From: Rhizobiales bacterium TMED25
GTDB taxonomy: Bacteria > Pseudomonadota > Alphaproteobacteria > Rhizobiales > TMED25
Direction of reading: 5' to 3'
Assembly: GCA_002168075.1 (NCBI GenBank)
Contig: NHCE01000010.1
Coordinates: 108,954 to 172,953 of the forward strand
DNA length: 64,000 bases
Positions 27,408-37,511 of this stretch are shown here, one piece after another (positions within the stretch are counted from its first letter, which is position 1; the number at the start of each line of letters is the position of its first letter). The notes under the pieces are model-generated. The model ran no database searches. It was not told the origin of the DNA and saw nothing but the letters and a program-made list of their open reading frames with translations. A program made the translations under genes and the position numbers.

Positions 27408-28772
27408 ATGTTAGATAATAATTATGATTTTGATTTATTTGTTATTGGTGCAGGTTCAGGTGGCGTTAGAGCTGCAAGACTTGCCGCGCAGGCAGGTGCA
27501 AAAGTTGCGATAGCAGAAAAAAATAGAATTGGTGGTACTTGCGTAATAAGAGGCTGTGTTCCCAAAAAATTTTTAAGCTATAGTAGCAAGTTTTCAAAAC
27601 ATAATATTGTCGCCAAAAGTTTCGGATGGGAATATAAAGAGACAACCTTTTCATGGCAAACCCTGATAAGGAATAAGGATAAACAAATCCAAAAACTTAG
27701 TCTTATTTATCAAGGCAATATGGAAAAGGTGGGTATAAAAATTATAAACTTGGGTGCAAAGATAAAAGATAAAAATACAATTAGACTTGATAATAGCAAA
27801 GAATATACAGCAAAAAAAATACTTATTGCAACTGGAGCCAAGCCATATTTTCCTGAGATGAAGGGAATCGAATATGGAATTTCGTCAGATGATTTTTTTG
27901 AATTAAAATATTTACCCAAAAAAGTAACAATTGTTGGAGGTGGTTATATTGCACTTGAATTTGCTTCTATAATTTCAGGTTTAGGATCAGATTGCCAAAT
28001 AATATATAGAGGCAATAAGCTACTGAAGGATTTTGATAGTGATATAAGTCAACTAATTCAGACAGAGCTTCAATCTAATAAGTTAGATATTAAATTAAAC
28101 AGTCAAATAATTGAAATATCGAAGGACAATGACCAATTTAAACTTTCTCTCGATGATGGCACTTCGTCAAATTCTGATATAGTTCTATTCGCAACGGGTA
28201 GAGTTCCAAATATTGGATGTTTTGAAAATCAATTAATTAAAACAGATGCAGCTGGAAGAATTAAAGTTAATAAATCATTCCAAACATCAATTCCGAATAT
28301 TTATGCAATTGGGGATGTGTCAAATAATCATCAGTTAACACCAGTTGCGATAAGAGAAGCTATGATCTTTGCTAGAAATGAATTCGAAAGAGAAAATCAA
28401 AAATATAAAATAGAAAATATTCCTACTGCTGTTTTTTGTAATCCTGAAATTGGAACTGTTGGACTATCAGAAAAAGAGGCATTAATGAAATATAAGAAAA
28501 TCGATATTTATACTTCATCTTTCCGACCATTATACTATACATTGTCTGATTTGACTTACAGGACATATATAAAGTTAATTTTAGATAATAAATCACAAAA
28601 ATTATTAGGATTTCATATGATTGGCGATGATTCTGCAGAAATAGCGCAGATGATAGCAACAATGATCAATAAAAAAATAACAAAATATGATCTTGATAAC
28701 ACTATTCCATTACATCCCACATCATCCGAAGAAATCATGACAATGAGAAATAAAATTACTAAGGAACTCTAG
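27408..28772 (+). CDS. gor: Glutathione-disulfide reductase
   Basis: A 454-residue FAD-dependent pyridine nucleotide-disulfide oxidoreductase. The FAD motif is FVIGAGSGGVRAARLAAQ, the redox-active disulfide lies in GGTCVIRGCVPKKFL, the NADPH-binding Rossmann motif is VGGGYIALEFASI, the second FAD motif is YAIGDVSN, and the catalytic histidine is in LHPTSSEE. The VIRGCVPKK form separates glutathione reductase from dihydrolipoyl dehydrogenase. An arginine follows the NADPH motif (IIYRGNKLLKDFD), although the second usual arginine is lysine. Confidence 0.94.
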   Translation: MLDNNYDFDLFVIGAGSGGVRAARLAAQAGAKVAIAEKNRIGGTCVIRGCVPKKFLSYSSKFSKHNIVAKSFGWEYKETTFSWQTLIRNKDKQIQKLSLIYQGNMEKVGIKIINLGAKIKDKNTIRLDNSKEYTAKKILIATGAKPYFPEMKGIEYGISSDDFFELKYLPKKVTIVGGGYIALEFASIISGLGSDCQIIYRGNKLLKDFDSDISQLIQTELQSNKLDIKLNSQIIEISKDNDQFKLSLDDGTSSNSDIVLFATGRVPNIGCFENQLIKTDAAGRIKVNKSFQTSIPNIYAIGDVSNNHQLTPVAIREAMIFARNEFERENQKYKIENIPTAVFCNPEIGTVGLSEKEALMKYKKIDIYTSSFRPLYYTLSDLTYRTYIKLILDNKSQKLLGFHMIGDDSAEIAQMIATMINKKITKYDLDNTIPLHPTSSEEIMTMRNKITKEL

Positions 28773-28802
28773 AGTAGTACTTATTTTTTTACATTAATAA
28801 CT

Positions 28803-28811
28803 TGTTATAAT
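28803..28811 (+). promoter_or_regulatory. Extended -10 promoter element upstream of DAHP synthase
   Basis: TGTTATAAT contains a perfect -10 hexamer (28806-28811) with a TGn extension. It lies about 50 bp before the DAHP synthase ATG. No good -35 match is visible at the usual distance, consistent with an extended -10 type promoter. Confidence 0.45.
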
Positions 28812-28860
28812 TGTTAGCGTTATATATAAATAGTACGAAAATTAAATATTGGAGAAACTT

Positions 28861-30207
28861 ATGCATAATTGGTCACCATCAAGCTGGCGTGAAAAGCCTA
28901 TGAAGCATGTACCAAATTATGAAAATATAAAACATCTTCAGGAGGTTGAAAAAGTAATTTCAACTTATCCACCTCTCGTCTTTGCGGGAGAAGCAAGAGA
29001 CCTAAAAGAGAAATTAGCCCTAGCTAGTGAGGGGAAAGCATTTTTATTACAGGGCGGTGATTGTGCAGAGTCATTCATAGAACATAATCCAGATAATATT
29101 AGGGATATATTTAGGTTATTCCTTCAGATGTCTGTGGTTTTAATTTTTGCAACATCACTTCCGGTTATTAAAGTCGGTAGAATAGCCGGCCAATTTGCTA
29201 AGCCAAGGTCATCTGATAACGAGGAAATAAATGGCCAAGAACTTTTGAGTTATCGTGGTGATATAATAAATGGTATTGAATTTAGCGAAGAGTCAAGAAA
29301 GCCGGATCCTGAGCGTTTGCTAAAATCTTATAGGCAATCTGCTGCAACGGTTAATCTATTAAGAGCTTTTTCTCAAGGTGGTTACGCGGATCTAGAAAGA
29401 GTCCATAGCTGGACATTAGATTTTTTAGAGAATTCGCCAATTGGAGAAAAATATGCTGATTTAGCAGGTCAAATCACAAGATCACTCGGATTCATGCGCG
29501 CATGCGGTATTACATCTGAATCAGTTCCACAACTAAAGACAACAGATTTATATACAAGTCATGAGGCATTGCTCCTTGGATATGAGGAGTCAATGGCAAG
29601 GGTTGACTCAATAACAGGTGATTGGTATGCAACATCTGGGCATATGGTATGGATAGGTGATAGAACAAGAGATCCTGATGAAGCTCATGTCGAGTTTTGC
29701 AGTGGAATTAAAAACCCGATTGGGATTAAATGTGGGCCGTCTTTAGATCCAAAAACATTAATAAGATTATTAGATAAGTTAAATCCAGAAAATGAAAAAG
29801 GTCGAATAACGCTTATTGCAAGATTTGGTTTTGAAAATATTAACAAACATCTACCGGGACTTATTAAAGCGGTTAATAAAGAATCAAAGAATGTCTTGTG
29901 GTCTTGTGACCCCATGCATGGCAATACAATAAAATCTGTTTCAGGTTACAAAACGAGGCCTTTTGAATATATTATGAATGAGGTAAGAAGTTACATGAAT
30001 ATTCATAAAGACTTAGGATCTTATCCTGGCGGAATACATATAGAAATGACAGGCAAAAATGTAACGGAGTGTGTCGGTGGAGCTGTTTCAATAAAAGATG
30101 AGGATTTATCAAGTAGATACCACACACATTGTGATCCAAGGTTAAATGCGGATCAGGCTCTCGAACTTGCCTTCTTAGTTGCTGATGAAATAACTTCAAC
30201 AATTTAA
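28861..30207 (+). CDS. 3-deoxy-7-phosphoheptulonate synthase, class II
   Basis: A 448-residue class II (plant-type) DAHP synthase that condenses phosphoenolpyruvate and erythrose 4-phosphate in the first step of aromatic amino-acid synthesis. Motifs are the N-terminal [48 protein letters not shown] and [20 protein letters not shown] at 28851-28854 sets the ATG at 28861 as start; an upstream TTG is less likely. It is probably the only gene of its transcript with nadE following after 13 bp. Confidence 0.94.
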   Translation: MHNWSPSSWREKPMKHVPNYENIKHLQEVEKVISTYPPLVFAGEARDLKEKLALASEGKAFLLQGGDCAESFIEHNPDNIRDIFRLFLQMSVVLIFATSLPVIKVGRIAGQFAKPRSSDNEEINGQELLSYRGDIINGIEFSEESRKPDPERLLKSYRQSAATVNLLRAFSQGGYADLERVHSWTLDFLENSPIGEKYADLAGQITRSLGFMRACGITSESVPQLKTTDLYTSHEALLLGYEESMARVDSITGDWYATSGHMVWIGDRTRDPDEAHVEFCSGIKNPIGIKCGPSLDPKTLIRLLDKLNPENEKGRITLIARFGFENINKHLPGLIKAVNKESKNVLWSCDPMHGNTIKSVSGYKTRPFEYIMNEVRSYMNIHKDLGSYPGGIHIEMTGKNVTECVGGAVSIKDEDLSSRYHTHCDPRLNADQALELAFLVADEITSTI

Positions 30208-30220
30208 TTATTAATCAATA

Positions 30221-31891
30221 ATGAAAAAAAAACATAATTCCCTAAATATTACTATAGCTCAGCAAAATCCAATTGTTGGTAATATCAAATATAATTTCGA
30301 CTTACTTATTGAGGCTCGAAATAAGGCAAAAAAAAATAATAGTGATTTAATCGTTTTTTCAGAACTTTTTTTATCGGGCTACCCCCCAGAAGATTTGGTT
30401 TTAAGGAAGGCTTTTTTAAATGAAATAAATCATTATTTTAATAAATTATTAGAAATTACAAATGATGGCGGGCCCGCCATCCTAGTTGGTTTTCCAACAG
30501 AAAAGAATGGTAATATATATAATTCTGTCGGTCTTATTGATAGTGGTCAGATTATTTCCATACAAAATAAAGTACATCTTCCAAATTATGATGTCTTTGA
30601 TGAGCAAAGAATTTTTACAAAAGGCGAGATGCCTGGTCCAATGAACTTTAGAGATATCAAGATTGGAGTAGCAATATGTGAAGATATTTGGTTTGAAGAT
30701 GTTGTTGAGTGCTTGTGCGAGACAGGGGCTGAACTCTTAATTATTCTCAATGGATCTCCATTTACCCGAAACAAAGATGATGTGAGACTTAATGTTGCTA
30801 TGCAAAGAGTTGTAGAGAGTAAGTTACCTCTTATATATGTTAATCAAGTTGGTGGACAAGATGAGCTTGTCTTTGATGGGGGGTCATTTGTACTTAATTC
30901 AGATTTTACGGTACCACTAAAACTTCCTAGTTTTTCTTCCACTACTGAAAATACTGAATGGAAAAAGGAAAGAGACGTATGGGTTTGTAAAAATTTTAAA
31001 AAACCTCCAAAAAACCAAGATTTAAATGATATTTACAGTGCTTGTGTCTTGGGTCTTAAAGATTACGTCATAAAAAATAAATTTAAAAAGGTTATTATTG
31101 GTCTCTCAGGTGGAATTGACTCAGCACTCGTCGCTTCCATTGCAGTTGATGCCCTTGGTTCGGATAATGTTCAATGCGTAATGCTTCCTTCCAAATATAC
31201 ATCTCAAGAAAGTTTAGAGGATGCAAAGCTATGTGCAAAAAATTTAAATATTATAGAAGACGAAATATCAATAGAGAAAATTGTTCAAGCTACAGAGTTA
31301 GAATTGCAGCATTTCTTTACTGGCTTGGATAAAGATATTACGGAGGAAAACATTCAATCTCGTATACGATCTCTCCTGTTGATGTCATTATCCAACAAAT
31401 TTAACCGTTTACTTCTTACTACAGGAAATAAATCCGAAATGGCCGTTGGTTATGCAACATTATACGGTGATATGTCTGGTGCCTATAACCCAATAAAGGA
31501 TTTATATAAGACAGAAGTTTATATGATTGCTAATTTAAGAAATCAACATAAGCCAGAAATTGCAATGGGACCCAGTGGTATATTGATACCTGAAAATATT
31601 ATTAATAAACCTCCAACAGCAGAGTTACGAGAAAACCAAACAGATCAGGACTCACTGCCAGATTATAATATTTTAGACGACATTTTATACAAACTGATTG
31701 AAGAAGAGATGTCTGTAGACGATATTATAAAGTCAGGTCATGATAAAGAATGGGTCTCAAAGATTCAGAACCTTTTATTTATATCTGAGTATAAAAGGCG
31801 GCAAGCTCCTCCTGGTGTAAAAATATCTGTCAAGAACTTTGGTAAAGATAGACGATATCCAATCACTAATAATTATCGAGATACAAATTAA
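30221..31891 (+). CDS. nadE: Glutamine-dependent NAD+ synthetase
   Basis: A 556-residue two-domain enzyme. The N-terminal nitrilase-type glutaminase has the catalytic Glu in VFSELFLSGYPPEDL, Lys in NKVHLPNYDVFDEQR and Cys in VAICEDIWF. The C-terminal NAD synthase domain has the P-loop GLSGGIDSALVASIAV and TTGNKSEMAVGYATLYGD. It converts nicotinate adenine dinucleotide to NAD+ using ammonia from glutamine. The stop is directly followed by the gltX ATG. Confidence 0.95.
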   Translation: MKKKHNSLNITIAQQNPIVGNIKYNFDLLIEARNKAKKNNSDLIVFSELFLSGYPPEDLVLRKAFLNEINHYFNKLLEITNDGGPAILVGFPTEKNGNIYNSVGLIDSGQIISIQNKVHLPNYDVFDEQRIFTKGEMPGPMNFRDIKIGVAICEDIWFEDVVECLCETGAELLIILNGSPFTRNKDDVRLNVAMQRVVESKLPLIYVNQVGGQDELVFDGGSFVLNSDFTVPLKLPSFSSTTENTEWKKERDVWVCKNFKKPPKNQDLNDIYSACVLGLKDYVIKNKFKKVIIGLSGGIDSALVASIAVDALGSDNVQCVMLPSKYTSQESLEDAKLCAKNLNIIEDEISIEKIVQATELELQHFFTGLDKDITEENIQSRIRSLLLMSLSNKFNRLLLTTGNKSEMAVGYATLYGDMSGAYNPIKDLYKTEVYMIANLRNQHKPEIAMGPSGILIPENIINKPPTAELRENQTDQDSLPDYNILDDILYKLIEEEMSVDDIIKSGHDKEWVSKIQNLLFISEYKRRQAPPGVKISVKNFGKDRRYPITNNYRDTN

Positions 31892-33253
31892 ATGACTACC
31901 CTATCTCAAAATAAACTAAGATTTGCACCAAGTCCTACGGGTTATCTACATATTGGAAACGCTAGGACATTAATACTAAACTATATATTTGCTAAATCTT
32001 TACAGGGTGATTTAATTTTACGAATTGATGATACGGACAAGGAAAGATCAAAAGAAAAATTTTATGACTCAATAATTGAAGATATGACTTGGTTAAATAT
32101 CGATATTCTAGATATAAAAAGGCAATCTGAAAAAACTGATCAATATAAAAAAATTAGAGATATCTTGATTGATAAAGGTAAATTATATCCATGTTTTGAG
32201 ACAGATGAAGAGTTAAATAAGATACGAAAACTTAATCTTTCAAGAGGACTTCCACCTATTTATAATAGAGCTTCATTATCATTATCGTCAAAAGAAATTG
32301 AAGAATTTAAATCCCAGGGTAAAAAGCCCTATTGGAGATACAGGCTAAACCACGAAGATGTAACTTGGTCAGATTTAATTCGAGGTAATCAGACAATCGA
32401 CTGTAGTACTTTTTCAGATCCTGTGTTAATTAGAGCTGATGGCTCTTTTTTATATACATTACCGAGTGTCATAGATGATATTGATATGAAAATTACACAT
32501 GTGTTACGAGGAGAAGATCATGTTTCGAATACAGCAACTCAAATACAGCTATTTGATGAGTTAAATGCTGAAATTCCGAGTTTCGGACATCATAGCTTAA
32601 TGGTACACAAAGACGGATCGCGAATGTCCAAAAGAACAGGTTCAATGTCATTAAGAGATATCAGAGACGCTGGTATTGAAGCAATAACACTTGTTAATTA
32701 TTGTGCTCGAATAGGTACTTCTGATGCAGTTGAGGCATATCAAGATACAAGTGATTTGATCAAAAACTATGATTTATCAAAAATTTCACGCTCACCAGCT
32801 CGATATAGTTATGAGGAGATAGAATTATTAAATAAAAAAATATTACAAAATAAAACTTTTGCCTCTGTCAAAACAGATCTCTCAAAACTTGGAATAAATG
32901 ATGAAATTGCAGAAAAGTTTTGGAATATTATTCGTTCAAATATTAATTCTATTTCAGAGTCTCAGAAGTGGTGGGATATAATAAATAAGGATATTAGAAG
33001 TGATCTCGAGCTTGAGGATTCAAATTTTTTCTCTATAGCATACGATAGTTTACCGCAAGAGCCATGGGATGATACTACATGGTTATCATGGACTAGTGAG
33101 GTATCGAAAAAAACAAGTCGTAAAGGAAGGGAGTTATATTTACCACTCAGATTAGCCATTACTGGAGAGAATTCGGGGCCTGAGTTAGCTTCATTCCTAT
33201 TATTGTTAGGGCGCGGTAAAGTTACAGAGAGGCTTGAGTTTCATATTAAATAA
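31892..33253 (+). CDS. gltX: Glutamyl-tRNA synthetase
   Basis: A 453-residue class I aminoacyl-tRNA synthetase. The HIGH motif appears as FAPSPTGYLHIGNARTL, and the KMSKS motif as SRMSKRTGSMSL. The IDDTDKERS and LRGEDHVSNTA motifs are also present. Alphaproteobacteria often carry two GltX paralogues, one charging tRNA-Glu and one also tRNA-Gln; which one this is cannot be told here. It abuts nadE with no spacer. Confidence 0.94.
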   Translation: MTTLSQNKLRFAPSPTGYLHIGNARTLILNYIFAKSLQGDLILRIDDTDKERSKEKFYDSIIEDMTWLNIDILDIKRQSEKTDQYKKIRDILIDKGKLYPCFETDEELNKIRKLNLSRGLPPIYNRASLSLSSKEIEEFKSQGKKPYWRYRLNHEDVTWSDLIRGNQTIDCSTFSDPVLIRADGSFLYTLPSVIDDIDMKITHVLRGEDHVSNTATQIQLFDELNAEIPSFGHHSLMVHKDGSRMSKRTGSMSLRDIRDAGIEAITLVNYCARIGTSDAVEAYQDTSDLIKNYDLSKISRSPARYSYEEIELLNKKILQNKTFASVKTDLSKLGINDEIAEKFWNIIRSNINSISESQKWWDIINKDIRSDLELEDSNFFSIAYDSLPQEPWDDTTWLSWTSEVSKKTSRKGRELYLPLRLAITGENSGPELASFLLLLGRGKVTERLEFHIK

Positions 33254-33261
33254 TAAAGAAA

Positions 33262-33290
33262 TTGATTTTTTTTTTTTTCTGATATATAAT
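33262..33290 (+). promoter_or_regulatory. Promoter of the TetR-family gene, with T13 tract in the spacer
   Basis: TTGATT (33262-33267) and a perfect TATAAT (33285-33290) are separated by 17 bp. Most of the spacer is part of a run of 13 T residues (33266-33278). The -10 ends one base before a perfect palindrome, so the predicted start of transcription lies inside that palindrome. Confidence 0.6.
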
Positions 33291-33291
33291 C

Positions 33292-33303
33292 GAACGATCG
33301 TTC
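33292..33303. promoter_or_regulatory. Palindromic operator GAACGATCGTTC (probable TetR autoregulatory site)
   Basis: A perfect 12-bp palindrome located one base after a consensus -10 and 16 bp before the GTG start of a TetR-family regulator. Occupation would block RNA polymerase, so autorepression is likely. I found no second exact copy in the window. Confidence 0.6.
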
Positions 33304-33319
33304 TAGTGGTGTTAATTCT

Positions 33320-33883
33320 GTGAAAATTGTTTCTTATAAGGATCTTGTTGATAATTTAATAGATATATTCTGTAAATATGGCTATGACGGTACTAGTTTG
33401 ACAATTTTAGCAAAAAATACCGGTTTAGGAAGGGCTAGCCTATATTATCATTTTCCGGGAGGAAAAGAGGAGATGGCCAATGCCGTATACGAAAAGATTA
33501 GCCGTGATTTTACCAAACTCGTACTATCACCCCTTGCGACTGAGCGTAATTTTCAAACAAAAATAAAAAATATGCTTGAGGGTATTAACGCTTTTTATGA
33601 TAACGGGAAAAGATCCTGCTTAATTGATGTTTTTGCTATTGGATCTACAAAAGATATGTTTCACTCTCAAATAAAAAATGCAGTAATTTATTGGAAGGAA
33701 TCATTAATTAAAATAATTGTTGATGAAGGTGTTCAAAAAGACCAGGCAGAAATAATTTCAGAAGATATAATTATCTCAATAGAAGGTGCGCTAATATTTA
33801 CTAGGGCTACTGGTGATTTCGATAGTTTTAATCGTACACTTGAGAAGATTTCACAATCTACCTCAAAAATAAATGCGTGGTAG
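33320..33883 (+). CDS. TetR/AcrR-family regulator, LmrA/YxaF-like
   Basis: A 187-residue one-component repressor. The N-terminal helix-turn-helix spans about residues 20-48 (GYDGTSLTILAKNTGLGRAS followed by LYYHFPGGKEEMANAVYE). The HFPGGKEE form is typical of the LmrA/YxaF subgroup, with a ligand-binding C-terminal domain of unknown effector. The start is GTG. A clear promoter and a perfect palindrome lie just upstream. It sits between gltX and cysS, 6 bp before cysS, so it may influence cysS-cimA transcription. Confidence 0.88.
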   Translation: MKIVSYKDLVDNLIDIFCKYGYDGTSLTILAKNTGLGRASLYYHFPGGKEEMANAVYEKISRDFTKLVLSPLATERNFQTKIKNMLEGINAFYDNGKRSCLIDVFAIGSTKDMFHSQIKNAVIYWKESLIKIIVDEGVQKDQAEIISEDIIISIEGALIFTRATGDFDSFNRTLEKISQSTSKINAW

Positions 33884-33889
33884 AGTTGT

Positions 33890-35257
33890 ATGGATTTATT
33901 TTTATATAATTCGATTAGTAGAGAAAAAGAGATGTTTATCCCGATTGATAGTAAAAATATCAGGATGTATGTTTGCGGCCCAACTGTTTATGATAGTCCT
34001 CACATAGGGAATGCACGACCTGTTATTATATTTGATTTGTTATATAGACTACTAAGATACAAATATGGAAACGATAAAGTTCAATACATTAGGAATATTA
34101 CAGACGTTGATGATAAAATAAATAAGATTGCACTTGAAAAATATCCAGACATTGACATTAATGACGCAATTTCGCAATTAACCAAAAATATAGAATATAT
34201 ATTTAAAGATAATGCAAAAAAGCTTAATTGCCTAAATCCAACATTGGAACCTCGCGCAACTGATCATATTAGACAAATGATCGAAATGATAAAGAAATTA
34301 ATAGACTCAGACAAAGCATATGTATCGGATAGACATGTGTTATTTAGTATAAATTCGCATAAAAATTATGGCTCTTTATCAAAAAAATCTCAAAAAGATT
34401 TATTGGCAGGTGCAAGAGTTGAAATTGCAAAATATAAAGAAAATCCATTAGATTTTGTTTTGTGGAAACCGAGTCAAATAAATGAGCCATATTGGGATAG
34501 CCCTTGGGGAAAAGGAAGGCCTGGGTGGCATATAGAGTGTTCAGCAATGTCATCAGAATATTTTGGGAGTACTTTCGATATACATGGTGGAGGTATTGAT
34601 TTAATTTTTCCACACCACGAGAATGAAATTGCACAATCTTGCTCTTATCATTCTAATAAGAAAATGGCAAATTTCTTTATGCATAATGGCAGTTTGAATC
34701 TTGAGGGCAAGAAAATGTCAAAATCTACTGGGAATATTGTCTCTCTCGGAGATCTTTTAGGTAAATACTCAGGTCCTGTGATAAGATTGGCGATGCTGAG
34801 TACGCACTACAGACAACCAATTGATTGGACAGAAAAGAATTTGCAACAATCAAAGAATATACTGAAGAAATGGTCTAATAAGTTAAATCAAATTTCTAAC
34901 AAGGATTCCAAAGAGAGTATACCTGAAGGTGTATATAAATCACTATTAGATGATCTCAATACACCGCAAGCTCTGAGTCATATGCATAAGTATTTTAATA
35001 ATAAAGAATACGATAAACTCAAGAATTCTATAGAAATAATGGGTTTCACAAGCCATTCACTTACTGAAGGTAATGATATAAAATCTAAAAATACACAAAT
35101 TAGTGAGCTCGAAATTTTGACTCTTATTGATGAGAGAAAAGATGCACGGACACGCAAGGACTATAAAAAATCAGATGAAATAAGAAATAAGCTTGAAATA
35201 AGGGGAATAAGACTTCAAGATGAAGATAATGAAACAACCTGGGAATTTATAGAATGA
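33890..35257 (+). CDS. cysS: Cysteinyl-tRNA synthetase
   Basis: A 455-residue class I synthetase with the zinc cysteine and HIGH motif in YVCGPTVYDSPHIGNARP, zinc-site segments GWHIECSAMS and FPHHENEIAQS, and KMSKS as GKKMSKSTGNIVSL. The length is normal. The last four bases overlap cimA (ATGA), a linkage conserved in many alphaproteobacteria. Confidence 0.96.
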   Translation: MDLFLYNSISREKEMFIPIDSKNIRMYVCGPTVYDSPHIGNARPVIIFDLLYRLLRYKYGNDKVQYIRNITDVDDKINKIALEKYPDIDINDAISQLTKNIEYIFKDNAKKLNCLNPTLEPRATDHIRQMIEMIKKLIDSDKAYVSDRHVLFSINSHKNYGSLSKKSQKDLLAGARVEIAKYKENPLDFVLWKPSQINEPYWDSPWGKGRPGWHIECSAMSSEYFGSTFDIHGGGIDLIFPHHENEIAQSCSYHSNKKMANFFMHNGSLNLEGKKMSKSTGNIVSLGDLLGKYSGPVIRLAMLSTHYRQPIDWTEKNLQQSKNILKKWSNKLNQISNKDSKESIPEGVYKSLLDDLNTPQALSHMHKYFNNKEYDKLKNSIEIMGFTSHSLTEGNDIKSKNTQISELEILTLIDERKDARTRKDYKKSDEIRNKLEIRGIRLQDEDNETTWEFIE

Positions 35258-36858
35258 AAAAAGAAAACATATTCATTTTTGATACAACTTTACGTGATGG
35301 AAATCAAACACCAGGCATTGATTTCACAACCGAAGATAAGCAAAGAATATCTAAAATTTTGGACGATTTGGGTGTCGACTATATTGAAGGAGGATATCCG
35401 GGTGCAAATCCAATAGATAATGAATTTTTTAGCTCTCCACCAAAATTGAGTAATTCGAAATTTGTTTCATTTGGAATGACCAAGAGACCAGGGCGCTCTA
35501 TTTCAAATGATTCAGGTTTCCAAGAATTGATTTCACACAAAACTGATGCTATTTGCTTTGTTGCAAAGTCTTGGGATTTTCATGTAGAAAAAGCGCTAGG
35601 ATGTTCTTTGGAAGAAAACATTATTTCAATTGAAGACTCTGTCTCGGAAGCCACAAGTTCACATAAAGAGGTTATGGTTGACTGCGAACATTTTTTTGAT
35701 GGTTATAAAAATAATAAATCTTATGCAAAATTATGTGTAAAAGCGGCCTTTGAAAAAGGTGCCAGATGGATCGTTCTATGCGACACTAATGGGGGTACTT
35801 TGCCTCATGAGATAAAAGAAATCGTTATGGATATATGTAAAATCGTACCTGGAAGTAATCTTGGTATACACGCACATAATGACACTGGAAATGCCATTGC
35901 AAATAGTCTTACAGCAGTGATCGCAGGTGTAAGACAAATACAAGGAACAATGAATGGTATAGGTGAGAGATGTGGTAATGCTGATTTGATATCAATAATT
36001 CCAACTCTTATTCTGAAAAAATCATTTAATGAAAAATTTAATATTTCGGTGAGTAATGAGTCCTTATCAAATATTCGAAAAACTAGTTTAATAATAGATG
36101 ATATTATAAATAGAGCGCCGAATAAACAGGCACCTTACGTAGGTGATAGTGCATTTTCAACAAAAGCTGGCATTCATGCCTCCGCAATTGTGAAAGATCC
36201 AAAAACATATGAACATGTAGAACCTCATACAATCGGAAATGAACGAAAATTATTAATTTCCGATCAAGGTGGAAAATCAAATATAGTTGCTACTTTAAAT
36301 AACATAGGTATTAAGACCCATAAGGAAGATCAAAGAATAGCTGAATTACTCAACATAGTAAAAGAAAGGGAAGCTGCCGGTTATACCTATGAGAGTGCTC
36401 TTGCATCTTTCGAAATTCTTTCTAGACAAATATTTGGGCAAGAAACTGAATTCTTTAAAGTTGAAAGTTTCCGAACAATGGTGGAGAGAAGAAATAATGC
36501 AAAAGGGGAATTAATTACTGTTTCCGAGGCTACAGTTAAAGTTGAGGTTGATGGTGAGAGATATATGTCATCTGGTGAGGGGAATGGTCCTATTAATGCC
36601 CTCGATAATGCATTAAGAAAAGATCTTGGTAAGTTTAATAAGTATTTAAAGAATATGGAATTAGTTGATTATAAGGTTAGAGTCTTATCAGGAGGTACCA
36701 GCGGTGTCACAAGAGTTTTAGTGGAGTCTGCAGACACAAAAACAAAAGAAAGATGGGTTACAATTGGCGTTTCTCCTAATATTGTTGATGCTTCCTTTCA
36801 AGCTCTGTTTGACGCTATCAATTATAAGCTAGTTAACTCAAAAGTAATTGATAAATAG
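35254..36858 (+). CDS. cimA: Citramalate synthase
   Basis: A 534-residue DRE-TIM metallolyase of the LeuA/CimA family. The catalytic and metal-binding motifs are FDTTLRDGNQTPG and GIHAHNDTGNAIANSL, with NGIGERCGNADL and a C-terminal LeuA dimer/allosteric domain. The length and the sequence GVDYIEGGYPGANPID point to (R)-citramalate synthase, which condenses acetyl-CoA and pyruvate to start a threonine-independent isoleucine route. 2-isopropylmalate synthase is the alternative but usually has a different N-terminus. Translationally coupled to cysS. Confidence 0.9.
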   Translation: MKKENIFIFDTTLRDGNQTPGIDFTTEDKQRISKILDDLGVDYIEGGYPGANPIDNEFFSSPPKLSNSKFVSFGMTKRPGRSISNDSGFQELISHKTDAICFVAKSWDFHVEKALGCSLEENIISIEDSVSEATSSHKEVMVDCEHFFDGYKNNKSYAKLCVKAAFEKGARWIVLCDTNGGTLPHEIKEIVMDICKIVPGSNLGIHAHNDTGNAIANSLTAVIAGVRQIQGTMNGIGERCGNADLISIIPTLILKKSFNEKFNISVSNESLSNIRKTSLIIDDIINRAPNKQAPYVGDSAFSTKAGIHASAIVKDPKTYEHVEPHTIGNERKLLISDQGGKSNIVATLNNIGIKTHKEDQRIAELLNIVKEREAAGYTYESALASFEILSRQIFGQETEFFKVESFRTMVERRNNAKGELITVSEATVKVEVDGERYMSSGEGNGPINALDNALRKDLGKFNKYLKNMELVDYKVRVLSGGTSGVTRVLVESADTKTKERWVTIGVSPNIVDASFQALFDAINYKLVNSKVIDK

Positions 36859-36861
36859 TAT

Positions 36862-37401
36862 TTATTTCATATCAATTAAGCCAACTATTTCTTCTGTATT
36901 ATTTGCTACTTGAAAATTTAGTTTTAACAAATTATTTAAAAATTTATTTTCATTTAAATGATTTAAGAGATTTAAATATGGTAACCAATAATTTTCAAAA
37001 TTAGCAATTATCAGTGATTTATTGTGAATCGTGAGTTGATTCCATGTTAATACTTCCGTCATCTCGTCTAATGTTCCGATTCCACCAGGAAGTACCAAAA
37101 ATGCGTCCGATAATGAATACATCTTCATCTTTCTATCATGCATATTATCCGCAACAATTAACTCGGATAAGCCAATATCTGACTTTACCTCGTTTAGCAA
37201 GAATTTCGGCACAACACCCGTAACGTTTCCATTATTTTTGATAACAGATTTAGCAAGGTGACCCATCAGCCCCTTATTACCACCACCATAAATAATTTTT
37301 ATTTTTTTTTCTGCAAATATTTTACCCAGGATTCCTACCTCAACTAGGAATCTATTTTCAGGATTAAATGTACTACAAAAAACACAAATACTTTTTATCA
37401 T
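36862..37401 (-). CDS. LOG-family protein (cytokinin riboside phosphoribohydrolase-like)
   Basis: A 179-residue Rossmann-fold protein of the LOG/YgdH lysine-decarboxylase-like family. The signature PGGIGTLDEMTEVLTWNQL near residues 105-123 and GGGNKGLMGHLAKSVI near residues 39-54 are clear. Family members release the base from nucleoside 5'-monophosphates. The physiological substrate here is unknown. It is convergent with cimA, separated by 3 bp. Confidence 0.9.
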   Translation of the reverse strand: MIKSICVFCSTFNPENRFLVEVGILGKIFAEKKIKIIYGGGNKGLMGHLAKSVIKNNGNVTGVVPKFLLNEVKSDIGLSELIVADNMHDRKMKMYSLSDAFLVLPGGIGTLDEMTEVLTWNQLTIHNKSLIIANFENYWLPYLNLLNHLNENKFLNNLLKLNFQVANNTEEIVGLIDMK

Positions 37402-37511
37402 TTTGATTAATATTTATTTACTTAATTTCAATTTATTAGTCGTAAAACAAAAAACTTTTAATTGTCTTATATAATACTATAATAGAAAAATATTTATAGT
37501 TAGAGCTTGGA

